From the NCBI RefSeq assembly GCF_902148845.1, contig NW_021941229.1, positions 26,464,164-26,528,163 of the forward strand: a stretch of 64,000 bases of DNA. The letters are read 5' to 3'. The DNA comes from Salarias fasciatus (lineage: Eukaryota > Chordata > Actinopteri > Blenniiformes > Blenniidae). The translations under genes and the position numbers were made by a program. The notes below the pieces were generated by a model, which searched no databases, was not told where the DNA came from, and was given only the letters and a program-made list of their open reading frames with translations. This document shows, in pieces, positions 44,150-55,400 of this stretch (within the stretch, counting starts at the first letter, position 1; every line of letters starts with the position of its first letter).

Positions 44150-45110
44150 ATTGATCCACAACACTTCACCACTCTGTGATTCCAGCTGTTAAAGCAGCAG
44201 CTGGCTTTGATGAAGAGAGGAACCAGTTTGGGAAACCCATTCCTGCCACACAGCGAGACCAAAGCATTCGGAGAGCTGCTGATATCCTGGAGGCCGAAGC
44301 GCTTTCATCTCAGAACTACGAAAAGGTTGTCCAAGAGTTCAGGCGCTCATCCAGCCTTACCTGGACTGAGATGATCTGTTCTGCTGCGTACCGAACGCCT
44401 GAGGAGAAGAAATGGAACAAAGCCAGGCTCATTCCGTTGGTAGAGGCTGTGAAAAAAATGCAGATGTACACGACTGACAGACAGAAGCCATACTGCAAGC
44501 AGCTGTTGGTCAAGAAAATCCCCAAGAATTGGAGCAATCCAGCTAAAGTGATATTGGCTAAATTATATTTAATCCTTTTCAACCGAAGGCGGGAAGACGA
44601 GGTCTCAAAGATGCGTTCGGAAGCATTTCTCACCAGGGACAACTCCCACTTCATGAAGACATCGGTGAAGCTCTGCCAGCATTCTCAACCTGTGGAAATT
44701 CGAGGGAAGCCTGTCAGAAAAGTGCCGATCGTCCTTCCTCCAGCAGCAGTGCAATCTCTGGAGCTAATGGCGGAGGAGAGAAGCTCATGTGGAATAGGTG
44801 GAAAGACCAGGTGTGGAAACGAGGCTTCGGGAGTCTGACGGCATCCCTGAGCTGGCCAGAAAGTGTGGAGACGAAAAACCTGAAGCTCTGTCGTCAACAC
44901 AGCTAAGAAAACAAGTGGCCACTCCAAGAGTACCCGATCCCAATGACACTGAACCAGCTGTTCTGGGTTGACAGGAAGTTCTGTCGCCTCCCCGAAGGGA
45001 CCTTGCAGTCAGCTGAGATCAGTCAGGTTCTGATGCCTGTGAACAGGACAGACTGGCACAGTTCCAGGGGAAAGGTCTGGACCAAATCTGGATCAGCCCA
45101 TAGGGTAGGA
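44150..45110 (+). pseudogene. Tyrosine-recombinase-like (Crypton-related) fish multicopy protein, broken
   Basis: A 220-codon frame (44176-44838) reads like the large family of uncharacterised fish proteins with IPAVKAAAGFDE, NWSNPAKVILAKLYLILFNRR and IRGKPVRKVPIVL. Sequence to about 45050 continues the match in shifted frames, with PEALSSTQLRKQVAT and FCRLPEGTLQSAEISQVLM. In intact relatives, as I recall them, this part carries the R...HxxR...Y residues of a tyrosine recombinase fold. Here the H-x-x-R region is degraded and the frame is broken after 44838, so it is a pseudogene. Confidence 0.45.
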
Positions 45111-45484
45111 AATTACTTGTAATGGCAAAGTTGACTGTGCTCGTCTATAATTTTAATTCACATGTTTTTCATTTGATAGACATTGCCTTCGCTTGCCGTC
45201 GTGAAGACCGATCTGAAGTTGTGGAGAAAAGACGAAGCTCCAGCTGCTCCACCAGGTACGTCTGGGCCTCTGACTGGTGAGCTACATCACTAAAACATTT
45301 GCTTTTTCTGTGTTGTCACAAACATCCTCAATCTACACAGTAAGTCTGGACATCATCATCAGACTGTAGCGACTGCTAATCATGACACAGAATTCTGTTT
45401 GCTATGAATGTTTTCCATCAGAGGAAAGCGTGGTGCAGCTCTGGAACCCTGCAGCTACAGTTCACATCGTGTTTCTCACTGTTC

Positions 45485-45593
<109 letters not shown>

Positions 45594-45659
45594 ATACAGT
45601 AAGTGAATGTGTTACATTTTGACTGAAATGGGTTTGATTTGTCTTCCTGTTGCAGATAC

Positions 45660-45880
45660 TGCGACTGATCGTCTGGGAGGAGAAAGGTGTGTTTGGTGCT
45701 CGGTGGCTCTGCCAGGTTTTGCCTTCTCTCTCGGGTGATGGAGAGTTCAGATGACGACCCTTCTGTGGTCAAATCCAAGTCTACGTTCAGAACCGACCCG
45801 GAGACGCGCAAGGAGAACGCCAACAATGATCGTCTGAAGACTGCTGCTGTACTGGACCCAAGACTCCAGGACCTCAGGTG
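45660..45880 (+). pseudogene. hAT (ZBED1-like) transposase fragment
   Basis: The sequence ESSDDDPSVVKSKSTFRTD...NNDRLKTAAVLDPRLQDLR matches the region before the dimerisation domain of ZBED1-type hAT transposases, which typically has an LDPRFK-like motif. It ends at a possible splice donor (CTCAGGTGAGT). No other exons were identified with confidence. Confidence 0.5.
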
Positions 45881-45889
45881 AGTCTGGAG

Positions 45890-46560
45890 AGCTGAGAGGG
45901 GAGAGGGGAGAGGGGAGAGGGGAGGGCCTCGGTCATCAAATTATTTTTTTCTCCACAATTTGTTTATTAATTTTCTATTTTAAGACACAAACATCTAAGC
46001 ACAATATAATACAAATAACACATAAAGCAACAAAAACATGAAATAAATAAATAAATAAACAAACCGACCCTCAATAAGATCTGCGGTAAATAGAATATTG
46101 ATTAAATCAGTATGTGCATAGAATATTCAACATCCATACTGTTCATTAAACGATGCGTTCACAGATGTGTCGATCAGTGAATCCTACCTCTATAGGCCGG
46201 TCACAGCCTTCCTCTCTGGTTCTGGTTCTCCTCGCTAATAGTCCAGTCCTGGGACTAGTAAGGGAACTTTTGGCGTCATAAAAGCGATTACAACAGTCCT
46301 CGTCCAGTTCTGTGGATTTCCACGTTCCGGCTCTTCATGACGGCGAGGAAAGAAGACCACAGCTCGTCGACATCCTCCTTTCCTTCTTTGTTTCTCTCTC
46401 ATCTGAAAATGTGAACGACCTCGTCTGTCTGAGCAACTGGCTCGATGCAGAAGAGGAAGAAAACGTAAAGTCAAAGGAAAGATAAACGCTCTGAAGTTTA
46501 TTGTGTATCTACTCAACCTCACTGAGAGTGTTTTTTTTTTTTAACTGAGAAGGAAATCCA
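45890..46560. other. Repeat-rich, no gene seen
   Basis: A GAGAGGGGAGAGGGG repeat (about 45892-45925) is followed by AT-rich sequence and A/T runs. No gene was recognised. Confidence 0.45.
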
Positions 46561-46789
46561 GAACAAACACGGGGTGAATTCCAGTTCTCCCCTCAGCCCT
46601 CGTCCTTGGCCCTAACCCTTGGTTTTGCGCGTTCACGTGAAGTGGTAGGGGTGTCCTGATTCTACTTCACCCCTTCAGACCGAGGAGGGTGGAGTGCGAG
46701 GGCTATCTGGCCCTCGAAACTGAGATTTTCCGGGGGCACACTAGAAAACGAGGGCTATGTGAAATTTCCCACACTGCCCTGGGAAATGC

Positions 46790-48170
46790 CGGCAACATGG
46801 CGAAGAAAACATCAGCCAAGTAAATCTACAAATGTGAGTGTTTTTTTGTTAAAAAAAAAACAAAAAACGCTATTTTAAGGTCGCTGCAGGGTTACGTGAC
46901 AGCTAGTTGTGTAGTGTTAAGTGCATCTGCTCATGTAACGTTAACGATTAACTTGTTTTAATTTCTGCACGACCATGACACGTTTTATTGATATTACTGC
47001 AGCCTGCTTTCTGCTTTGAGCGGATAAGGCACCCGGAAATCTGCCGTTTGTGCTCCGCTAGTAAAGTAAACATTACCGGAGCATTATGCAGCGTCACCTG
47101 TAACGTTAACATCAACGAGCATCGCTGGGATCATATGACTAATGAAGAATGAAATGTGTGGGTTGTGAACAAATAATTCTTTTGCAGCAGTGCTGCATAT
47201 CAACCAGACAACTGTGAAAATGTTATATAATAAAATAACCAGCCTGGCAGCAGATTACAACAGCAGATTACTTGTGCTTTTATTCACATATAGCAGCTGT
47301 ACCCCTCTTCTGTGTCATAACTTTTCACTCATATTTCACTTTACTTTTTATACAGGGAGTTTCTCAGAGACCTGGGACTTCAGGGGAAGGTCGCCCCTCA
47401 GCAGGCTGGCAAAAAAGTGGGGAAATTAAAAAAAAACCAAAAAAATACAAGGTAATCAGAGGCATTTTAATGAGATGCATAACAGCTCATAATCCTTAAG
47501 TCCACTTCAGTCCACTATAAAATGGTCCTGAAAACAGAATATAATGATTTGCAATGTGGAGTTTTATATGTTTTTGTTGCAGGACCTATAAACTCCAAAA
47601 ACTGGATCAGGAACTGATAGTGGGGAGACAGCGGCTCGGCGCCAGGCCTTCGATTGACCCTCCTCTGTTGGTTTCATCCTTTGTGCCCAATGAGGATCCT
47701 GTTGAAATTCTTTTGGTGAGGCCACTGAAAAACATTACAACAATTAAACAGTAAAATGCTGTTTATGTGGAATGATGTGATTAGTGAAGCTACAGTTTTA
47801 TTTTTGTGGCCTTATCACCTCGTTCTGGCAGATATATCCCTCTCATTTTTTCCTTTTTTCTTTCTTTCAGGATATAGTTGAGCCCAGAATGATTGAGACC
47901 CCAGAGCCGAGCCGCTCTATCGCCTCCACTTCAGGCATCGCCTCTACCTCAGGAAGCTCCTCTACCTGAGGCGCATCCATGGAAACCTGCAGCTCACCCT
48001 CCACCATGACTACCTCCACCCCTCCAACCCCTTCCCCTAAGAAGAGGAAGAAGAGCAACAACCTGATTCACTTTATGAAAGAGGAAAGAGCAAAGGAGCA
48101 GAAGTGCCACAAAGAGAGTGAAGCCAGAACTGAGCATTTTTTTAGCCTTTTTGCCAGATGCAAATAATGA
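46790..48170 (+). pseudogene. Myb/SANT-like DNA-binding protein of a DNA transposon, multi-exon remnant
   Basis: Pieces in order are FLRDLGLQGKVAPQQAGKK (about 47360-47410), LGARPSIDPPLLVSSFVPNEDPVEIL (47632-47710), a Ser/Thr/Pro-rich stretch, then PSPKKRKKSNNLIHFMKEE and a Glu/Lys-rich helix (48020-48150). This is the layout of the Myb/SANT-like DNA-binding proteins predicted in many fish, usually encoded by Harbinger or ISL2EU-type transposons as a partner of the transposase. Frame changes between the pieces and a stop in the last exon (after EHFFSLFARCK) suggest it is broken. No transposase was seen next to it. Confidence 0.5.
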
Positions 48171-48589
48171 ATCCTTGTCCATAGCATGGTGTGTGGGACC
48201 CTTTTGCACATTTTATTATTGTTATGGTTAGTTAAATATATAAGAGTCAATTTTTTGTTTTACAGAACTACTGGTTTGACCAGAATGTTTCTTTTGGTTG
48301 TTGTGCAATCTTGATGGTGGATGTTCACACACAGCTTCATCCATTCACATGTGGGGGGGGGGGGGGTGTTTGGTGACGAGGTGTGTGTGGGGGGCAGCGC
48401 GGTACTCACATGCAGCGTCGGAACATGGAGTGTCGGGTCGGAGTGCCCCTTGTACGGCCACCTTGCCCTCCGCTCTACACTGCGCCCGAGCCGGCCGCCT
48501 AGTTCCCCTATTCCCATTCAAACCGCGGCGCACAGACGACGCTATGACTGCATTTGCTCTTCATGCCACTAGGTGCGCTGTTTACATGT

Positions 48590-49013
48590 TCAACCTTATT
48601 TTACACAGACACCACAGAGGAAGCTCTCTGCATGTGTGAGCCGGTAAGACGTGGTAAAATGTTCATTGATGCGATGCAGCGTTTTTTCAATAAAAGAGAA
48701 GAACTGAACGATCGTTTCCGCACATTTTCTTTACGTCGTATCAATTAAACTGTACCACAAGTAGTTTGTGGACTCAAAAGACCAAGATTCCTTGCAGATA
48801 GAACATGCGCAGAACAGTATTTCATGTCCTTTTCGACCGGATTTTTAAATATGAATATGAGCATATTCAGGGTTTTGCACGTGTTTATATGGCTGTGCGC
48901 CGTGTAATGTATTATTCCGTCAATATTCCAGTTAATAAAGAGTTTTTGTCTTTATATAAACGTACTTCATCTCGCGGCATTCGATCTCGCGAGATCTCAT
49001 CCCATCCCTAATG
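48590..49013. mobile_element. MITE remnant related to 43540-43785
   Basis: The segment 48640-48725 (GTGAGCCGGTAAGACGTGGT and following) is a diverged match to the earlier remnant. The right end CTCGCGAGATCTCATCCCAT reads as a fish transposon-like terminus in reverse. Confidence 0.4.
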
Positions 49014-50101
49014 TTTATATATGTGTGCGGGTTTGGCTTTCTTTTTTTTTTTGTCTCTCACTTCTAATCATGACTCCCTTTGGGACTGTGATCTGAATTG
49101 ATGTATCTTTATTTACCCTCCTCCAACTCTGTACCCTTTCAAGTCGGAGCACTGTAATTGGCTGTCTAGGCGTCTTTAAACCCCATCAATTTCGGGTTGT
49201 GATTCTGATCTTGATTCTCTTGTTGTTGTCTTGTTGGTCTATGTTTGTTTTGTAAAGCTCTTTAGCTTACTGTCTGGTACTATGTTTAAATGTTGTTAAT
49301 GTTTTCAAAAAATAATTTAAAAAAAAACACTCCGACAAAAAGTTTTGCTTTGGAAATTGTATTTGGAATGAATTTCAATTTTTTTTTTTGTACAATGAAT
49401 TGCTTTTGATCATACAGAATACATTTTGTCTTTACATTTCTGCTGTAATGTTTTCCTTCAATTCATTCACATTCCTATTAGTAACATAAGTATTGACTGT
49501 TTATCATAAGCTATAAATACATAAATCCACACATATACATACCGTAAATACATTCATAATTCAATACATATATGCATGCATACATAAACATAAATACAAG
49601 TTGTCTACATGCCACTTTTTCTTTTAAAGAAAAAAACATGAGCTTGCAAAGGAAATTCTGTCGTTGTGTTCATATGATTCCAAATTGAAACAATCTTAGA
49701 AGAAATGCTTTACATTATGGGCTTAAAACGATCTTGAAATGCAAGATAACACATCTAATTCAAAATGTGATTAATCACAATTGACAATGCAAATTCTGGG
49801 ATTAATCATGCTTTTAAAAATGAATGTTTTGAGAGCCCATATTTTTGAAAGTCACATGACAATCTGCCTGAAGAGATGATAATACGTGTAATAAACTGTA
49901 AGAGTTACTGTGTTATGTGAAACATGAAAAAAACTGCAGTGGTTATAAAGTTTGAGGAAAAAAATACAGGCAACTTCTTCTCATGGATAGATGTTAGGAA
50001 ACATCACAGATTTAGAGGTTCCACACTTTTCCTTTGAAAATATCCAGCAGAAGAACTTCCAGCAGTTGTATTGTCTGCAAACTCCCAAATATTTATAACG
50101 C
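49014..50101. other. AT-rich intergenic sequence, no gene seen
   Basis: Many A/T runs and short ATACATA-type repeats (about 49510-49590). I see no open frame or RNA gene. Confidence 0.5.
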
Positions 50102-50107
50102 TTTATT
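50102..50107 (-). terminator. Candidate polyadenylation signal of the GIMAP gene
   Basis: TTTATT on the + strand reads AATAAA on the minus strand, about 305 bp beyond the stop codon. Confidence 0.4.
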
Positions 50108-50409
50108 TCCCAGATGCAGATCACAAGCTCAGCGATTAACTGGCTTCCGTGTTATTTCAACATTCTACCTCTAGATGGTGCTGTTTCTCAACACACACAT
50201 CGTTAACATTGCAGCAGTGACTCTTTAGATTGCAAAGGTCAGGATCAGGTCAGTGTCTTTCCAGATAATCTCGAGGATCACAATAAACGTTGAAAAGTAG
50301 AACGTGGCAGTCCAGTACCAGGTCATGTTGAGCAGGAAGGGAGAAGAAATATGGAGGCAGCACTTTATACTTCTGTGAATCATGAATCTTCACTGCTGTC
50401 TGATCAACT

Positions 50410-52457
50410 TTATAAAATCTGACAGCTTTCCTGAGAAAGTGTTTCGTTTAGTTTCTTCATTTCTTTGTCATGTTTTTTCTTCAGTTTTTTGAACTCTCTC
50501 TCATCTCCATCTCCATCCCGGATTTTTTGGTTCAGTGTTTTCATCTCTTCATCGTGTTTTTTCTGTAACTCACTTTGTTTTTCCTGTTTTGCTTTCATCT
50601 TCTTTAAAGCTTCATTTCTGAACTCATTCATCTCTTCATCTTGTTGTTTCTGTAGTTCATCCATTTTTGTCTTCAGCGTTTGTTTCTGCTGAATCTCCAC
50701 TTGTATTCTCAGATTCTGTATTTCTTCTTCATGCGTGGTGGCCATTTTAGCCTTCCTCTGTTCTTTGTTTTCCTCTTGACGTTCCTTCTTCAAAGCAGCC
50801 ATTTCATTTTGCTGAACTTGCTTCAAGTGATTGATTCCTTCTCTCATTTTTTCATCCAAATCTGTCTTCAGATCAAACAAGAGTTTATCCATGTCTTCTT
50901 TGTGTTTTGTTCGAAGCGTTTTCATTTTTTTATGATTCTTTTTTTGGTTTTTCAGGATGATAAGAGTCATGTCAGCCATTTCAAGTTTGTGTTTGTTCAG
51001 AACTTCATCCATTTGTTTTTTCAGGCTTTCTTCTTTCGCTTCACTTTCCTTCAGCTCCTGTTGACTTTTTGCAAAGTTATTTTTAAGTTCAGTGATTTCC
51101 TGCATATGTTTCTCTATTAAAGCTGCAAACTCAATTTCTTTGCTGTTCTTGAATTCATTGAACTCTTCAGCTTGTTTTCTGGCCTCCTCTTTATGTTTCT
51201 TTTTCATATTCTTCAATTCTTTTTTGTAGTTCTCCTCTAATTCTTGTTTCTTCAACTCTTCCTCCCATCCCTTTTTATCGTCTTCTTTTCTTTTGTTTTC
51301 ATAGTTTGCTCTTCCCTGCTCAACGTCTTCCTGAAGCTTTGACAAATTTGTTTGCTCGTTTTGTCGTATTTCTTCATCTTCTTTCTGTCTTTTCTCCCAC
51401 CACTCTTTTCTTTCCTTTTCCCAGATCTCTCGCTCCTTCCTCATCTCCTCTCTCGACTCCACCAGTTCTTTGTCAATGGATTCTTTTTGTTCAGATTCAG
51501 ATTTGATCTTTTTCTCCAAAGCTTCAAGCTTTTTTTCCCACGCTCTTATTTTAACTTCCTCCTGTCTTTTCCTCGTCCTGTCTTCTTCTTCTCTCTCTCC
51601 CTGTTCTCTCTTTCTCAGCTCTCGCTCCTTTATGATGTTTTCTTCCTTTTCCTTCAGCTGGTCTTCTATCAGTTTTCTCTCCTCTTCCAGTTCAGCTCGT
51701 TGTTTCTCCATTCTCATCTTCATCTTCTGCATTTCTTCCTTATGCTTTTTATCCAGTTGCTCTCTCTCTCTCTTTGTCTCTTTTTCCTTCTCTTTTAGGA
51801 TCTTTGTCATTTGTTTGTTTATTGCGGCTTCAGCTTCTTGCAGCATGTCATTGGTGAAGCAGCCACCTCCATTTTCCTTCACCATGGAGTCGATCTTTGC
51901 TATCAGCTCACTGACTTGATTGGGGTTTTCTATACGATTGCTGAACACATGATATCTTCCTCCACAGTCGGCAATCAGACTTTTAAATGAATCATCACTA
52001 TTATCGTTAATGTATTCTTCAGCTGAGAGCCCATCATGATCCAGTTCATCACCTCCTGTTAACAGAATGAAGGTGAAGTGCAGGGAATTCTTTCCAAACA
52101 CATCCCTGATTAGTGTCAGTGTTCTTTTCTCTTCTGGTGTGAATCTGCCGATTCTCACCACCAACAAGAAGACGTGTGGTCCTGGAGCCAGAAGACTCAC
52201 ACATTTCACCAGCTCTCTATTTATCTCTTCATTGGACAAACTGTCGTCAAACAGTCCTGGAGTATCGACCACAACAATATCACGGTCGTTCACTTCAGCT
52301 ACTGCTTTCTTACAATGTTTGGTGACTGATCTGGTTCCAGGTGAAGCTTTAAACTCCTTTCTTCCCAGGATGGTGTTTCCTGACGAGCTCTTTCCACTGC
52401 CGGTCTTCCCCAGAACAACAATCCGAAGACAGTCTGTGTTCTGTATCTCCTCATCAC
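50410..52457 (-). CDS. GIMAP last exon: canonical AIG1 domain 4, coiled coil, C-terminal CQIL
   Basis: The exon starts after acceptor TTTCACAG with DEEIQNTDCLRIVVLG. The P-loop GKTGSGKSSSGN, switch II VVVDTPGLFDD and AIG1 box LLAPGPHVFLLVVRIGRFTPEE are all intact, so this is probably the active GTPase. From about residue 205 to 675 runs an uninterrupted charged coiled coil with heptad-like Leu/Met/Ile spacing (HKEEMQKMKMRMEKQRAELE and similar repeats). The last residues are QESCQIL and a TAA stop. C-a-a-L is the motif for geranylgeranylation, which would anchor the protein to membrane. Confidence 0.9.
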
Positions 52458-55400
52458 CTGTGAAAGACGAACATTTGTTACAAACAACAGAACAATGCTG
52501 TGCTGAGAGATGATGTCCTGTTAAAGACAGAAATCATCAGTAGTGTACTTACTGATGTCTGTGTTCTTTGCTTTCAGGTTCTTGAGCTCAGCCTGATGGA
52601 ATATTAACTTTCCTATTTGGGACTGACTGAACATTTTCATTGTGTAGGAGTGAGTCTCATTTCTGTCTCTCATTGTATCGACATTATAAAACAACCTTGA
52701 AAGTTCTTGTCTTCCACTGATGTTGAGAACAAAATGTTCTCCACTACAGCTCTGAATCAACGCTTCTACCTCCGTGTTTCCCTTTGGAAAGTCGAGAGTT
52801 GAAGGATCTGAGTCCACAGTGAAGAGAATCATGGTGAAGTCATTGACTGAAGAGCTGAAGGTCTTCTGGATGGTCTCTAACTCTCCCTTGTCTTCATCAG
52901 TGAGTGGTCCCACAGGCAGGACCAGGATGAAGGCGTGGACACCTTCAGGATCACAGAGGGAGACACAGCTGAGAGCCTGGTCCATCACCTCCTCCTGAGG
53001 TCTTCCATACAAAGCAGGCAGCTCCACCACAGAGACCCACCGTCCACACACCTCTCCCTGCTTTCTGACACACTCTGAGTTGGCAGCTGGTCCAAACCTT
53101 CCTGGTCCCAGTATAACATTGACTGCTGACGTCTTTCCAGGCCCTTTTCTACCAAACAACACCAGGTTCACCGGAGGTTTGGATTCTTTATCTAATTCCA
53201 GAAACCCTCCTCTGTGGGTGTTCACTATAGTTTCCATTTTCTGCATCAACTCTTGAAGGTCATGTTTGGAAGGATCCTTCCTGTCAGTATTGAAGCTGTG
53301 AACCTTTTGCTGGCAGTCCTGGATGAGTCTGTCTACTGTGGGGTTAGAACCTTCATCTTCATGGGTCAGGACAACCATGGCGTGTTTGAAGACATCCTGA
53401 CCAAACAGACTCAGGATGAACATCAGAGTTTTTCTGTCCTCTTCAGTGAATTCAGAGGATTTCACCAGCAGCAGCAGAACATTTGGTCCTGGAGAACAGA
53501 GCTCCACACACCTCTCCATCTCCTTTCTCACTGCTTCCACTGACAGATTAAAGATGTCTGGAGTTTTCACCACTGTCAAAGGTTTTCTGTCCCACTGTCC
53601 ACTGACAGACACACACTGTTTTCCTCCACGAAACCTGGAAAGTGAAGCTTTAAACCCAGCAAACTGCTGCACTTTAACCTCCCAGTGTTTCCTAGTGATG
53701 ATGTTTCCCAGTGATATTTTCTTATCGTCACTTTTTCCAAACAACACGATCCTGAGTCTGTTTTCTGGAATGGAAACATGAATAAGACAGAAAATTAGTT
53801 GAGAAAACACCTTTAAACATTTAGAATGAAGAATATTAACACAGCTGACATAAATCACTTTCAATGTTAAATTTGATGTGGAAAGGGTTGACCTTGGAAA
53901 CGTTGCTTCATATGAAAAAATGATTGATGATTGATAAGTTACATAAATATGAAAAGAAGTGGGGCAGCTACAATCATCAGCACATGAGAAAAGTGCAGAG
54001 GTGTAAATACATCTGTGTGAAACATGACATTCTTGTTAAATAAGTTTCCGTGTTCTATGTTTTTTCTATTTAATTTTTCTTTTTTGTTTTTAAGTAGCAA
54101 AGTCATAGTGCTTGAGATAATAGTCTCCCTCTGTTTCCCATGATGTTCAGTGCCATGCAATGTCTCCCCTTTTTGTATGAAAGGAACTGGGTGTGTGTGT
54201 TTGTATGTGTGTGCATGTCGGTATACGTGTGTGTACACCTGGCTGCGTGTGTGTGTTTGTGCGTGTGCATGCATGCATGTGACCTTAAAGCTGGTGTCCG
54301 GAGTTTTGAAAGAGAGACGTTTTTTTTAATCCAACTTCTCACGTTCCCCCTCCCTCTGCTTTCATGAGCGACCAAGCCACGCCCCTTTAATTGTGCACGC
54401 TATTATCAGTCGGGTGAAAATGAGAGCCTCCGAGTCCTACAGCATCCTCCATGTTGAGCTGTTTACGGTGGATGTTCAGCAGACAGTGGATATATCCGAG
54501 GTGAGCGCGGCGGCTGCTGCAGAGCTAACTCTCCTCTGCTGGGCGAGCGGCCGTGCTCTCTGGCTGCGCGCACCAATGACGTATAGAATGACCAGACGCT
54601 CACTTCCCCCTGAGAGACGGCAAATCGCAGCTGACTTCCGGTAGTGGCAAAAAGCGGATTCAGAGCGGGATCCAGCACGGTGTGTGACTTTGTGTTTGGT
54701 GATTTACCAAGGTACAGTAAACTTCTGTGTTGGAATCAAGTCACAATGCTTGAGATACATTGTGAACACCAAGCCAGGAGACCCAGGAGTTTTTTGTTTT
54801 ATTATTTATCTCCTCTGAAACAGAAGTCACAAAGACAAGTGTATCCTGCGACAACGGAATGTGCAATTAATATGTCACTGTGTGCATTTTTTCATTTACT
54901 GTGAATAAACTTTTAATTTTTATTGCAGTTTCTGTGTTTCATGCTTTCATTTTTTCCATTTCTTGTCTTCCTTTGGCTGTTTCACTCAATCTGTTGTAAT
55001 TATTCTAGAAATGAGTGTCCGTTGTATTCAGAGGACCCCACTGCTTAAATTGACTTCATTTTTTATTACACTACTTTATTTCTTACATTTTACTCTGAAA
55101 AACCTCTGTGTATGTTAAGGTATTCAGTTCAGTTCAGTTCTTTATTGAGCATTAAAGCATTATTACATAAATATATTACATAAATACTGTGCATGTTCTG
55201 ACTGCAACAATTGCTCCTCCAGAAACTTTTTATCGCCATTTTTGTGGGAGGAAAAGAGCAACCACTCCAAGGTCTGTGGGTCTGAGCAGCTGTGAAAGTC
55301 CAACTGAATCATTTGAATTGGAGAAAAATTGTTTAAAACATTAACTTTCTTATTTGGCATTGTTTCTGTTCTGGCAGAAACATTATTGATTTCAATCAGC

